Positions 26,566-36,001 of a stretch of 64,000 nt of DNA are shown here, one piece after another. The DNA comes from Halobacteriovoraceae bacterium (lineage in GTDB: Bacteria; Bdellovibrionota; Bacteriovoracia; Bacteriovoracales; Bacteriovoracaceae). How positions within the stretch are numbered: the stretch's first letter is position 1; every line of letters starts with the position of its first letter. The stretch spans positions 277,278-341,277 of the forward strand of contig JACKAK010000005.1 of assembly GCA_020635115.1 (NCBI GenBank). Direction: 5' to 3'. The notes beneath the pieces were generated by a model that ran no database searches, was not told where the DNA came from, and worked only from the letters and a program-made list of their open reading frames with translations. The position numbers and the translations under genes were made by a program.

Positions 26566-27018
26566 ATGAGCGATTACCCATGGAGAACTGGAAGAAAATG
26601 TGTTTTTAAGAATTATGTTCATCTAGTCTTAATTCCAAAATATAGAAAAAAGATTTTTAATAATGATATGTTAAACAGGTGCGAAGAATTAATAAAAGAG
26701 ACTTGCGAACAGATGAGTTGTGAACTAATCGAATTTAATGGCGAAGATGACCATATCCACGTAATGGTCAATATCCATCCCAAATGGGCAATATCCAATT
26801 TTGTTGGAAAAATTAAGGGAAAAACATCTTATTTTATGAGGAAAGAATTTTGGTCTTCTGTAAAAAATAAATTATGGGGAGATCATTTTTGGAGTCCAAG
26901 TTATTGTGTTGTTTCTGTTGGTGGAGCGCCTATTGATATTGTTAGAAAATATATAGAAAATCAAAGAATACCAGTAGAAGAAAAACACGCAAAAAAATCT
27001 AAATCAATGAAGTCGTAA
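26566..27018 (+). CDS. tnpA: IS200/IS605-family Y1 transposase TnpA
   Basis: About 150 residues from the ATG at 26566, which follows AGAGGTTAAA and matches the normal family length; an in-frame ATG at 26533 has no ribosome-binding site. In the longer-frame numbering the HUH motif is H74-I-H76 (DDHIHVMV) and the nucleophile is Y140 in VRKYIENQ. The enzyme excises and inserts the single-stranded element by recognising the terminal hairpins. It reads away from tnpB, with about 85 bases between the two starts that must hold both promoters. Confidence 0.93.
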   Translation: MSDYPWRTGRKCVFKNYVHLVLIPKYRKKIFNNDMLNRCEELIKETCEQMSCELIEFNGEDDHIHVMVNIHPKWAISNFVGKIKGKTSYFMRKEFWSSVKNKLWGDHFWSPSYCVVSVGGAPIDIVRKYIENQRIPVEEKHAKKSKSMKS

Positions 27019-27045
27019 ATTCTCACCGAAGGGCGTTTTGCTTGA

Positions 27046-27066
27046 CTCAGGGCTAAAGCATCTGAG
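27046..27066. repeat. IS605 subterminal hairpin, tnpA-side (left) end
   Basis: Plus strand: arms CTCAG and CTGAG around a loop that contains GCTAAAGC, the same loop octamer as the other end. An outer stem GTTTTGC (27035-27041) with GCAAAAC (27072-27078) extends it to about 44 bases. It begins 27 bases after the tnpA stop. Confidence 0.75.
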
Positions 27067-27107
27067 ATTGCGCAAAACTCGCGTTCAAACAGCATACACA
27101 AAGTAAA

Positions 27108-30100
27108 CTATTGTTGGACTTTATCTAGTAATGTCTCTTCTCCCTTTTTGAATTTCAAATGACATGTCAGATCACTTGCAATTTCAAGGGATCCTGAATC
27201 AAATATACCTTCAGAATATGTTTCAACTCCATTCGTTCTGGCCTTTATATATCCATTATTATCTAAAGTCCAAGACGTCGTTGCACTTGAACCTGTTGTA
27301 GGGGTTAAAGCTCTTAACGTTTTGACTTGCCCATTGCTCCCTCTTCTGTATTGTAATAAAAGTATCCCATTATCTTTACCAATTTTTGTCTTACAATAAG
27401 TACCGTCTGTTGCATTTAGAGACAAATCTGATAATTTTTCTCCTTTGGAAATACTTATTGGTTCAGGAATCGTTGGAGCTGACGAATCAACGGGAGTGAG
27501 ACAATTTACATTCTTGTATTCATAACCACTCACACAAGTGACATTTGATATGGCCTTAATACACTTATCAATTGCATCACTGGCCCCACTTCCTGGACTA
27601 TTTGTTGCCGCCTCAGTAATCGTGAATGAAATATCTTGGACGTTTGTTGTATTAAATTGTCCACTAATATTATATTTAGTGCATTTAATCATAGTATTTT
27701 GAACGACTTCTTCAACATCTTCAGTTTCACCATCTGGTGTATCTTGGGGTTGGGATTGCGGAAAACTAACTGGATCAGGTTCGTTTTCAATTGTTGTTTC
27801 TGGTGGATTTTCATAAGTCGAATATGCTATTGTTGACGCCCCATTATGAGTAAGCACTTTTAACTCTTGGAAGTCATAAACTTCATTACGACATTTTAAA
27901 CTAACTCTAAAGTTTTCTTCGAAGTATGTTTGGGTTAAATTATAACTTGATGGTATAGAAAATCCCTGCGTAAAGTTTAAGTTTTGTTGAAACAATTTTC
28001 TGTAATCAGATTTGTCCTCTGCCTTATTGTTATCTTGATTATTTTCGAAATTTTTCAATACAACAGTTATATCTTGGCCAGAATTATTTTGATAAATGGC
28101 CTCTAGCTTACAACTTTTTGAATGCTTAACCTGATAAAAACCGACCAAATTAACATTTACAGAATCGACTTTATTATCTTTTACGTTTATTTGTAGACCT
28201 TCTTCTCCATTCGCCCCAAATGATGCTGAGAATTCCACAAGTTCAGGTTTACCAATTCTTTTAGTATTAAAAGTACTGCCACCTTGATAAAAAGGATGTT
28301 TTCCATCTGAATAACTTGCTTCCATTCCTCTTATTCCTCCATTATTTCTGAAAGAATAATATTTCTGAATATCATTTTGGTTTATATCCTCAATAAATTT
28401 CCCTGCTGAATCCTTTTTAGGATAAGTTTCAGTGCTACCGTTTTCATTAGAGATACTTACCCCTCCCGTGTGTCCTTCACCTAAGCATTTTAACTGCATA
28501 GAGGCATTTACTCCAAAAGGAGATTTTATCTTAATTGATCCACTTTTACTGATACTTGAGTTGAGAGGACCTGGTGCTTTTCCAAATCCCTCTACAAAAC
28601 GTGGATAATTGGTACTGCCGATTCCGTAACTCTCTCCATAATACTCATTATACTGAGTAGAACCAACTGGAGAACTGTTATAGGTTTCACAAGCTGAATA
28701 AAAACCATCATTATCTGAGGCCTCTTTTTGACAAGGAAAGTGGACATCTATCCAACATACACTCACATTTTTAGCGGTGTATTTGTAATCCACAGAATCA
28801 CCACCATTTATTGCTGTATCAGTAGAAAATTCAATATTTCCCTCAACCTGATCTATTTTTCTGTAGCTAAAATCAATTGTTTTATTGTGAACAATCAAAT
28901 AATTTGCTTCATTGTACCAATCACTGGTCGAACCATCCGAATAAATATAGACAGCATGCGCTTTACCTGGAAGATATTCATTACATTGTATTTCAAATGA
29001 TTTTGCGAGATTATCTAATATTTTCTGTTCTCCTGGAACCAATTGAACAAACTTATATCCTCCAGGAATATAACATCTACCTTCAACACGATCTCCATCT
29101 GGATCAATGAAACCTAATTTATCTTCTGGAAAATCGATTGTGATAATTGGTTTTTCTCCTTCATACCAATATCCCTTACCATCATACCAGTTTTGAGTTA
29201 TCGATATATCATTGACAGAGAAGTCTGATGTCTGATCTGTAATAATTTTTGTACAGTACCAATCAATTTTGGTTGATCTTGTGTTTTCAACACATTCATA
29301 ACCACTATTCGTATAAAGTTTATTAGAGACTAGTCCCAATGTGGTATCTGAAATTTCTAGATTTGAGTTGTCTACATTACAAATATCGCTCTGCTCATTT
29401 TTTCCATTCGAACATATTTCACAAGAAGAGGTTGCTACGTCCCATCCTCTGTTCATACCACAGTGAAACTCACATTTATTATCGGCCGCATCAACGCTGA
29501 AGTGTTGCCAATTCGTATCCTGGGATAAATCAAGTTCATCTGTTGAATCATGGGAGTCCCAATTATTGGCCCCTCTTTCGCCAGAGGGAGGATTAATACA
29601 TGCCGCATTTACTGAAAACATGGCAACTGATTTCATTTCATTGCTTAACTCATTTTGGATTTCTTTAAGTGGTTCAATATTTTTTTGAGGAGCAGGTGGT
29701 TCAACATAGACAGTACATGTTTTACTCATTGATTGATAAACATAACCAGATTTACACTTGTACTCACACTTTCTAGATGTGTTATCTTGTGAAAACTGCC
29801 AGTCAACTGTATTGGGCACAGCTGTGCTGTCAAGCACACCATCATCGCCTCTTTGAATCAGTGTATTATCTGGTATTGATCCTGAACAATGTCCCCACAC
29901 GATTACTCTTTGCTCTAATTGAGTAGTTGAATTGCTATTCACATTTTGAGTTTGAAATAACTGACTTGTGGAACCTACATCTATATTTTTCTGCTCATCG
30001 CCCTGCAAACTCTGCATTTCTTGAAGGAAGTGAGATTCTTTATAACCTTCATTGTCCCCATATCCCTGTGCTAGGCGATAAGCATAATCATCCACATTAA

Positions 30101-30707
30101 TACCTAAACTCGCATATTTACTGGTAATATTTTTAAAGTACGCTAAAATCCAATCAGGAACAACAGTCGCATTTTTTTGTTCAACAGATTGATCATTGAC
30201 TTCTTTAATTTCAAATTCTAGTTTGAAAGCTGAATATTCTTGATCAACACAATTTGCGACCGGTGTCGCAACAGGGTTTTTAAAATCAATAGGAAGATCC
30301 TGGCAAGATTCCTTACCCATAAAATCAATTTTGTATGGACAAGAGTTATTCAAGACATACTCTGTTGAATTGCCCGAAATGCTTATTTTAACTTTAGCTG
30401 ATTTTAGTTCATTGACCTCTGGTTGACTCTCAAGCCATTCACGACAAGACATTCCTGATTGAGGGTATAGATCAAAAAGAACCTTTGAAGCATCGATTTG
30501 TTCTGTATCGACCCAACGATTTAAGCTCATCTGTCCGTTATTTTGATCCTTGAAATTATCGAAAACATCCTGTTCAGTGTCTAATAGCTTATTTCCGGCA
30601 TAGTTTTGTTGAGTTTTGTCTTGAATTTGAGATTTCTTAGAACCACCACTTTGTGGTACACAAGAAGTAAGAACTACAATCAATATTGCCCAAGTTAGTA
30701 GTTTCAC
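27108..30707 (-). CDS. Very large Cys-containing lipoprotein with two repeat modules
   Basis: A 1199-residue predicted lipoprotein: signal MKLLTWAILIVVLTSC with C16 as lipidation site. The GTG start follows GAGGGG by six bases. Two related modules lie at about 274-331 and 370-429, each ending with a Trp, an acidic/Ser stretch, K-C-E-(Y/F)-x-C, an aromatic-rich segment and a final Cys (KCEYKCKSGYVYQSMSKTC and KCEFHCGMNRGWDVATSSC). A related Cys-containing element (CIKAISNVTCVSGYEYKNVNC) appears near 1080-1105. Residues 500-1000 look beta-rich and bear many Asn, Ser and Gly. No enzyme motif was recognised. A cell-surface or adhesive role is inference. Monocistronic. Confidence 0.7.
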   Translation of the reverse strand: MKLLTWAILIVVLTSCVPQSGGSKKSQIQDKTQQNYAGNKLLDTEQDVFDNFKDQNNGQMSLNRWVDTEQIDASKVLFDLYPQSGMSCREWLESQPEVNELKSAKVKISISGNSTEYVLNNSCPYKIDFMGKESCQDLPIDFKNPVATPVANCVDQEYSAFKLEFEIKEVNDQSVEQKNATVVPDWILAYFKNITSKYASLGINVDDYAYRLAQGYGDNEGYKESHFLQEMQSLQGDEQKNIDVGSTSQLFQTQNVNSNSTTQLEQRVIVWGHCSGSIPDNTLIQRGDDGVLDSTAVPNTVDWQFSQDNTSRKCEYKCKSGYVYQSMSKTCTVYVEPPAPQKNIEPLKEIQNELSNEMKSVAMFSVNAACINPPSGERGANNWDSHDSTDELDLSQDTNWQHFSVDAADNKCEFHCGMNRGWDVATSSCEICSNGKNEQSDICNVDNSNLEISDTTLGLVSNKLYTNSGYECVENTRSTKIDWYCTKIITDQTSDFSVNDISITQNWYDGKGYWYEGEKPIITIDFPEDKLGFIDPDGDRVEGRCYIPGGYKFVQLVPGEQKILDNLAKSFEIQCNEYLPGKAHAVYIYSDGSTSDWYNEANYLIVHNKTIDFSYRKIDQVEGNIEFSTDTAINGGDSVDYKYTAKNVSVCWIDVHFPCQKEASDNDGFYSACETYNSSPVGSTQYNEYYGESYGIGSTNYPRFVEGFGKAPGPLNSSISKSGSIKIKSPFGVNASMQLKCLGEGHTGGVSISNENGSTETYPKKDSAGKFIEDINQNDIQKYYSFRNNGGIRGMEASYSDGKHPFYQGGSTFNTKRIGKPELVEFSASFGANGEEGLQINVKDNKVDSVNVNLVGFYQVKHSKSCKLEAIYQNNSGQDITVVLKNFENNQDNNKAEDKSDYRKLFQQNLNFTQGFSIPSSYNLTQTYFEENFRVSLKCRNEVYDFQELKVLTHNGASTIAYSTYENPPETTIENEPDPVSFPQSQPQDTPDGETEDVEEVVQNTMIKCTKYNISGQFNTTNVQDISFTITEAATNSPGSGASDAIDKCIKAISNVTCVSGYEYKNVNCLTPVDSSAPTIPEPISISKGEKLSDLSLNATDGTYCKTKIGKDNGILLLQYRRGSNGQVKTLRALTPTTGSSATTSWTLDNNGYIKARTNGVETYSEGIFDSGSLEIASDLTCHLKFKKGEETLLDKVQQ

Positions 30708-30998
30708 ACACGACCCCTCTAATATAATTGGCCCTCTATTTCTTCGGAATAAAAACGCTATATACTGAGTAATTTAATCTTGTTTTTACCCCGAATTCCC
30801 CAATTCATACATTCTAATGAATTGATCAGTTTCCAAGATAAACAAATTTAAAATCTATTAAAAATTAGATAGTTATTACTGAAGCGAAATTTCAGTTTTA
30901 CAAAGAACTGTGTCCTGTAGTTGGCGCTTTTGAGATAATTTTGTAACGACCTGAGAATAATGTATCTGATTGAATTTATTTTACTGAAAATAATCCTC
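30708..30998. other. Intergenic region
   Basis: This 291-base stretch upstream of the large lipoprotein gene is AT-rich and has no gene or clear hairpin. It presumably holds the lipoprotein promoter; no convincing -35/-10 pair was found. Confidence 0.5.
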
Positions 30999-31268
30999 TT
31001 ACTTTAATAAACTAACTGGAGTTAAATTCAAATCCTTTGATTTTCTAAAATATTTTTGACATGACCTTATAAGTTCCCTCTGTGCAATATTAATTACCTC
31101 TTTTGAAGAAAAAGGAGTTAACTTAATCATTCCTCTTTTGGGGATCTCAAGCTCTCGAAATAATTTCTTACTTTCATATAAAAGTAATTTTTTTGCCATA
31201 TCTGTAACAACTTCTGAAACTTTTAAGTTCATACCTGAATTTGATAGCATTTGATCTATGAGATGCAT
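30999..31268 (-). CDS. Small protein of unknown function
   Basis: An 89-residue, Lys-rich, helical protein without signal peptide or recognised motif. The ATG at 31268 lacks a good ribosome-binding site and an in-frame stop lies about 30 bases upstream. It is 298 bases from the CpaF-like gene on the same strand. It may be a real small gene or chance; base composition fits coding DNA of the region. Confidence 0.4.
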   Translation of the reverse strand: MHLIDQMLSNSGMNLKVSEVVTDMAKKLLLYESKKLFRELEIPKRGMIKLTPFSSKEVINIAQRELIRSCQKYFRKSKDLNLTPVSLLK

Positions 31269-31566
31269 TCCACGATTTAAAGAGGTTATTTCTTTTTAAA
31301 TAGGCCATTTTTTCTTTATAAGAAATTCAATATAATCTTCAAGAGAGTTAATAAAATACATAAATATTTTCGCATAATAAAATCCTTAAGCTAATCATAT
31401 TCTTAAATTCTTTTCACGAAATTTGAATTGTATATTTTACCAATAGTGTCTTGAAAGAAGACATCTGCCCATGATAAAAAAATGCTATATTTTCAATACG
31501 TTAGATAATACTGCTCAAATATTTAGTAGGAAGTAAGGTATGATATAAATATGGAAAATTTCTCTT
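31269..31566. other. Intergenic region downstream of the CpaF-like gene
   Basis: The 298 bases are very AT-rich. Only short frames occur (for example a 19-codon one on the minus strand), and no RNA gene or terminator was recognised. Confidence 0.5.
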
Positions 31567-32628
31567 TCAAGAAACCTCTCTCAAGGGGGTGTTAAAAAAA
31601 TCTAATTCTAGATCCGAATTCTCACATATTTTTGGCATTCTTTGAGGGATCACACCCGTGTGAAATAATTTCTCATCACCTCTTTCACAAATCAACTGTG
31701 AAGTAATGACATCTCCTTGAACACCAGTTATTTCTCTAATTTCTGCAAGAACTCGTCCTGTTCCTTTTTCACTTTTTAAATGAATGATAAAATCAAGTGC
31801 CGATGCGATTTGTCTTCTAATGGCCACGATTGGAATGTTGAGACCGGCCATCATTAAAAGAGTTTCAATTCGTGTGAAACAATCTGCAGTTGAATTTGCA
31901 TGGATGGTACTTAAACATCCTTCATGTCCAGTATTCATTGCTTGAAAAAGATCAAACAGTTCTGGCCCTCGTGTTTCCCCTATTACAATACGATCAGGTC
32001 TCATCCTTAATGAGTTTTTAACTAAATCTCTCATTGAAACACTCTGAGAGGAATTAATATTGGCACCTTTGGTTTCCATTTTTACGCAGTTGGGGTAGTT
32101 GAGAGTTAATTCAAAAGTATCTTCAATACAAACAATTCGTTCATGTTGAGATACTTCTCTCAGAATCAAGTTTAGAAAGGTAGTCTTTCCCGAACTTGTC
32201 CCTCCAGATATCATAATATTCATTTTTGAGCTAATTAGTGACTTGATAAATGTTACCCATTTTGGCCCTAGTTCAAATACTTGAGGATTATCATCAAAAC
32301 TTCTTAACACACTAATATGTTTTCTTATCGTGATGGCCGTTATTCCTCTTGTAAGGGATCCTAGAACAATATTTATTCGACTACCATCTGGTAGAAAACC
32401 ATCTAACAAGGGATAATCTGCATTTAAAACTTTTTGATTTAGATGGGCCACGGACTGTGAAAACTCATCAATTGCTTTTGAATTAATACTTGTTTCTAAC
32501 CTTGTGAACTTACCGTTTCTTTCCACGAAAATATAACGTGGGCCATTTATAATTATTTCCGTAATTCCCTTCTTATCCGCCAAATTATTGAGAAGTTCCC
32601 ATATAGGATTTTTAACATCGATTTCCAT
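31567..32628 (-). CDS. CpaF/TadA-like secretion ATPase, orphan
   Basis: A 353-residue ATPase of the VirB11/CpaF type. Walker A GGTSSGKTT at 142-150, Asp box IVCIEDTFEL near 165-174, Walker B PDRIVIGETRG at 211-221 and His box HEGCLSTIHANS at 235-246 are all intact. The N-terminal domain (GITEIIINGPRYIFVERNGK) is typical. Such ATPases drive Tad pili or type IV secretion, but no pilin, TadB/C, RcpA or other Tad gene is in the window. The ATG directly follows the stop of the 206-residue gene, so the two are translationally linked. Confidence 0.9.
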   Translation of the reverse strand: MEIDVKNPIWELLNNLADKKGITEIIINGPRYIFVERNGKFTRLETSINSKAIDEFSQSVAHLNQKVLNADYPLLDGFLPDGSRINIVLGSLTRGITAITIRKHISVLRSFDDNPQVFELGPKWVTFIKSLISSKMNIMISGGTSSGKTTFLNLILREVSQHERIVCIEDTFELTLNYPNCVKMETKGANINSSQSVSMRDLVKNSLRMRPDRIVIGETRGPELFDLFQAMNTGHEGCLSTIHANSTADCFTRIETLLMMAGLNIPIVAIRRQIASALDFIIHLKSEKGTGRVLAEIREITGVQGDVITSQLICERGDEKLFHTGVIPQRMPKICENSDLELDFFNTPLREVS

Positions 32629-33249
32629 TTAAATCTCCAAAGAACAAAAAAAGTCAGTATCAGATATAGAAAAACCATATGAGAGGAGATTTCGAATAAT
32701 TTCATCTCTATTTCGATCTGTAAGATCTCCCCACAATTCATTAAATTTTATCCCGTCATTAATTTTATCTTTTAATTTATTAAATCCATAATATTCTACG
32801 AAATGATCAATTATTATATATATCCAATCAATGTAGGGAGTTCTCACTTTCATTAATTTTAAAATATCTATCACTTCTGGTAATATTCCACTGTATATAT
32901 GGTTTTTTTCACTTTTATACCTGGCCATTTCAAAATAAAAAAGAAGTAGATAATCACGATGGTGGCCATCTACTGAGAAATTCTGAAATTTTTCAAGATT
33001 TTTTTCTATTCCTCGAACAATTGATAAATTTGTATGGTCGGGATATTTATTATTACTGGCATAAGTAAGATAACAGGCCATCATTCTTTCCCTAAGCCCA
33101 CTAAAACCAATTGATTTAATAATTTTTTCAATATTAGGATGACTGTCAATATCTTTTGTAACCCGTAAGAATAGTCCACTAAATCCCGGGTTGTAATAAA
33201 GATATTCTGTAATAAAATTATTAATATTGGGGAGATTGTTAATATTCAA
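32629..33249 (-). CDS. Unknown protein coupled to the CpaF-like ATPase
   Basis: A 206-residue, mostly helical soluble protein with many aromatic residues and no signal peptide. No domain was recognised. Its TAA is followed at once by the ATG of the ATPase, so it is very likely co-translated and may be a partner or regulator of that ATPase. It lies divergently from the unknown gene starting near 33403. Confidence 0.6.
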   Translation of the reverse strand: MNINNLPNINNFITEYLYYNPGFSGLFLRVTKDIDSHPNIEKIIKSIGFSGLRERMMACYLTYASNNKYPDHTNLSIVRGIEKNLEKFQNFSVDGHHRDYLLLFYFEMARYKSEKNHIYSGILPEVIDILKLMKVRTPYIDWIYIIIDHFVEYYGFNKLKDKINDGIKFNELWGDLTDRNRDEIIRNLLSYGFSISDTDFFCSLEI

Positions 33250-33402
33250 TCCTAATAAGTAAGATAGTTCTTTTGGGAGTATAATGCTCGGATATTGAAT
33301 AATCTTCTCCTGATTAAACTAAAGCTACCATTATTATATCTTGCTTCTTGTGGTTATCAAGACGTTAATATGGTACTTTTTAAACTCATGAGGTTAATAA
33401 GG

Positions 33403-33906
33403 ATGAATACTTTCCACTATTTAAAGGTAAAATTTGAATCCTTAGATATTATTGCTATAGAAGAAAATCTTTCTTCTGTGAATGTTTCACAAAGGCCATG
33501 CTATGTTGATGCTTCATCTATTAATCTTGAACAACTTATGGAGTTGATTAACAATTTGGCGACAGTATTTAAATATCTTAATCTACACCCTAAGTTCCCC
33601 TATCCTTTTTATATAATAACAAAACTCATTGAAAATCATGAAACATTTCCGATAGTGGCGTCTGAAAATGATCTTCCAACTCATTTTCTTCAGACAGCAA
33701 AAAGATTAACACCTAGGGAAAGTATGTTACAAAATAAAATTCAGATTTTGCAACGACGTCTAATAAATATTAATTTTTACGAAAAAATAGAACAATTGAA
33801 AGAAATTCAAAGAGAGCAAACAAAATTGTCTGATACATCAAAAGAAGAATATTTCTATCACAATATTTTACTTAAAATCAAAGAACAACAAAAGTTGAAC
33901 ATATGA
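33403..33906 (+). CDS. Unknown helical protein
   Basis: About 167 residues from the ATG at 33403, 9 bases after GAGG; a longer frame begins with a TTG at 33295 but has no ribosome-binding site. The second half (TPRESMLQNKIQILQRRL and EQLKEIQREQTKL) has coiled-coil character. No family was recognised. Its end overlaps the next gene by 4 bases (ATGA). It diverges from the CpaF-like pair, with a shared 153-base upstream region. Confidence 0.55.
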   Translation: MNTFHYLKVKFESLDIIAIEENLSSVNVSQRPCYVDASSINLEQLMELINNLATVFKYLNLHPKFPYPFYIITKLIENHETFPIVASENDLPTHFLQTAKRLTPRESMLQNKIQILQRRLININFYEKIEQLKEIQREQTKLSDTSKEEYFYHNILLKIKEQQKLNI

Positions 33907-34283
33907 AAAAAAATGGACGAGACATTACGGGAATCCGAAAAAATCTAAGGGGATTTGAATCAGTTTTAGACTTAGTATCTTCTGATGTTGAATACAAGAA
34001 AAGAAGAATGCGAGAATTAAAAAATAAAGGAAAAAATCAAGAAATAAGGGACTTTGAATATTTTAATTTCCTAGAAAACGAACTTGAAAGATTAGTTGCT
34101 CTGGATTGTTTTTTCTCAAATAAAATACATAATCTTAATGAAAATTCTAACTTAAAATTTCTCATTCAAGAACAGAATGATAAAAAAGACATCTCAAAAT
34201 TTGAACTGATTGAAAAATTGCTCGAAAAAGATGGAAGTTTTATTCGAAGGCTCTCCCACCTTTTTGATTCTAGTTTTAACTAA
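33903..34283 (+). CDS. Unknown small coiled-coil protein
   Basis: A 126-residue, highly charged helical protein (KKRRMRELKNKGKNQEIRDFEYFNFLENELERL). No family was recognised. It overlaps the preceding gene by 4 bases, so both are in one operon, and its end overlaps the convergent DUF6178-like gene by 4 bases. Confidence 0.55.
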   Translation: MKKNGRDITGIRKNLRGFESVLDLVSSDVEYKKRRMRELKNKGKNQEIRDFEYFNFLENELERLVALDCFFSNKIHNLNENSNLKFLIQEQNDKKDISKFELIEKLLEKDGSFIRRLSHLFDSSFN

Positions 34284-36001
34284 TGGGTATTTAAAATAAT
34301 TGGCCCTCCGACATGTGCATAGTCTTCAAGAGAGAGATTATTAAAGTCATAACCTTCAAGATGTTCAATCAAAATCATGCGGATATATTTTTCAATCCCT
34401 GAAATATTTTCAAGTCCATAAGAGGCCACAAAAGAAGATATTTTTTCGAGAAGTACTTCATTCTTTTTCACTCTTCCCTCAATATCTACGAAAATGCTTG
34501 CAAACTTTTTAAATTCTTCAATTGTGACGGCCAGTTTGGGTTCATTATTTACAACTGAAGTACCCAATGTGTAGTTTGCAAATGAACTTAAAATGAGTGC
34601 TTCAAAATCAATGTCTTGTAGGTTGTAATTGAGGTAATATTCGTCTTGTATTCTTCCTGAATTGATGAGTTCTTCATATGTTTCAAAAAATTTTTGTATA
34701 AATGGAAGCATTTGGCAAAATGTATCTTTTTTAGAAACCCACTTATGGTAAATAACCAGATGATCAATCGCTTTTGTTTGTTCTTTTGACTCATCTCCGA
34801 GAGAGAGTTTAGGAGGTTTATCAAAAGAAAAATCTAAATATTCACACCAGTTTTTTCCTAAAAAAGACTCAAATTTAGTTTCAAATTTTGTCTTATTTAA
34901 TTCTTTTTTAATATCTTTAAGTACAAGTTGAATTAGTGATTTTCCAATTTTATAGACTTCGGTGAAATCAAATTTATTAAAGACTAAAAAATCTTTATCG
35001 CTATGGTTTGAAAGGATATAATCAAGCCCAAGAGTTAAAAAACTACATGTTATTTTACCGATTCTGTTTGCTGCAACGGCACCATCTTTAAGAGCATCGT
35101 TTGATGATAGAGTTGAGTTGACTAATCTAATAAAATTGAAATGCAAATAGTCTAGTCGATTTTCATCTTGAATTTTTGCAAGTTCTGCTCGAACACTTCC
35201 AAGTTCTTGTTGGTAAGGAATAATTGTCGAGCGAGGAAGAGATTGTCCAAGTGAAAGTCTATTTAGGTTGATCTTGGCATTTTCTTTTTTAGTAATAAAA
35301 TGCTTAATCAGTGATTCATTTTGGTAGGTGGCCTCAACTTCTAAGGAATCAAAATAATCAACAAGCCCATAATCTCTTAAAAATTCTTTTTTATGTACGT
35401 AAGCTTCTTCTTGCAATGATAGATATGGTTCATTCACATACTTAAATATCAGAGCATAAGCATTTTCAACTCCCAAGTCCGAATAGAGTTGGCGCAGGAA
35501 CATTTTTACTTCATCAACAAAGTCAAACTCTTCATCATATTCAAATAGAAGCTGAGTGTCATCTGTTAGAAAATAATAGTCATGGTCTGGATATTGGGGG
35601 TCCTCAGTATCAAAAGTCCAAATATTGAAACGAGATTTAAGAAAGAGAAAAAATTCTTCACTTTTAACAAATTCAGAACGCACATCTTCATCATCGACAA
35701 GGGAATAAGTTTGAAGCCAATACTGAAAAGAATTTACATCAACTTCATCTTTTTTCCATAAATCCAAATCTAAAAAGACCTTTCTTTGGTCACTGGAAAG
35801 TTTACTTAACACTTTGCTCACAATTTCAGGAGTATTTGATTTAATAGTCATATAAAGAGGTTGAACTGGAAGATTTGAAAAAGTCATTCCCTTTTCAACA
35901 ATTTTCTCAAGGTCATCAAGGGATTCATAAGACTTGGCCTCTGTAAAAACACGTTCAATAATATCGAGCTGGCCAACAATTAAATCTTTCTTCTTAGTCA
36001 T
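34280..36001 (-). CDS. Large cytoplasmic protein resembling the DUF6178 family
   Basis: A 573-residue soluble protein. The N-terminal layout, a PLYMTIKSNTPEIVSKVLSKLSSDQRKVFLDLDLWKKDE-type segment then a WLQ motif near 120 and a Lx-E-F-D-rich segment, is that of DUF6178 proteins from Deltaproteobacteria-like genomes, as remembered. Function unknown in the family. It begins within the end of the glycosyltransferase gene (8-base overlap), so the two are probably one operon. Confidence 0.6.
   Translation of the reverse strand: MTKKKDLIVGQLDIIERVFTEAKSYESLDDLEKIVEKGMTFSNLPVQPLYMTIKSNTPEIVSKVLSKLSSDQRKVFLDLDLWKKDEVDVNSFQYWLQTYSLVDDEDVRSEFVKSEEFFLFLKSRFNIWTFDTEDPQYPDHDYYFLTDDTQLLFEYDEEFDFVDEVKMFLRQLYSDLGVENAYALIFKYVNEPYLSLQEEAYVHKKEFLRDYGLVDYFDSLEVEATYQNESLIKHFITKKENAKINLNRLSLGQSLPRSTIIPYQQELGSVRAELAKIQDENRLDYLHFNFIRLVNSTLSSNDALKDGAVAANRIGKITCSFLTLGLDYILSNHSDKDFLVFNKFDFTEVYKIGKSLIQLVLKDIKKELNKTKFETKFESFLGKNWCEYLDFSFDKPPKLSLGDESKEQTKAIDHLVIYHKWVSKKDTFCQMLPFIQKFFETYEELINSGRIQDEYYLNYNLQDIDFEALILSSFANYTLGTSVVNNEPKLAVTIEEFKKFASIFVDIEGRVKKNEVLLEKISSFVASYGLENISGIEKYIRMILIEHLEGYDFNNLSLEDYAHVGGPIILNTH

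Larger units (their letters stand above)
25030..27090. mobile_element. IS605-type insertion sequence with divergent tnpA and tnpB
   Basis: The element holds a Y1 transposase gene on the plus strand and a TnpB gene on the minus strand, divergent as in IS605. Two 21-base hairpins of the same design mark its ends (25047-25067 and 27046-27066). Family members lack terminal inverted repeats and target duplications and move as single strands, so the exact edges given here are approximate. It sits between hemN and a lipoprotein gene and breaks neither. Both genes are intact. Confidence 0.85.

Noticed and set aside
24984..27107. Insertion element interrupting a gene
   Set aside because: hemN ends normally before it and the lipoprotein gene ends normally after it; no split coding sequence was found.
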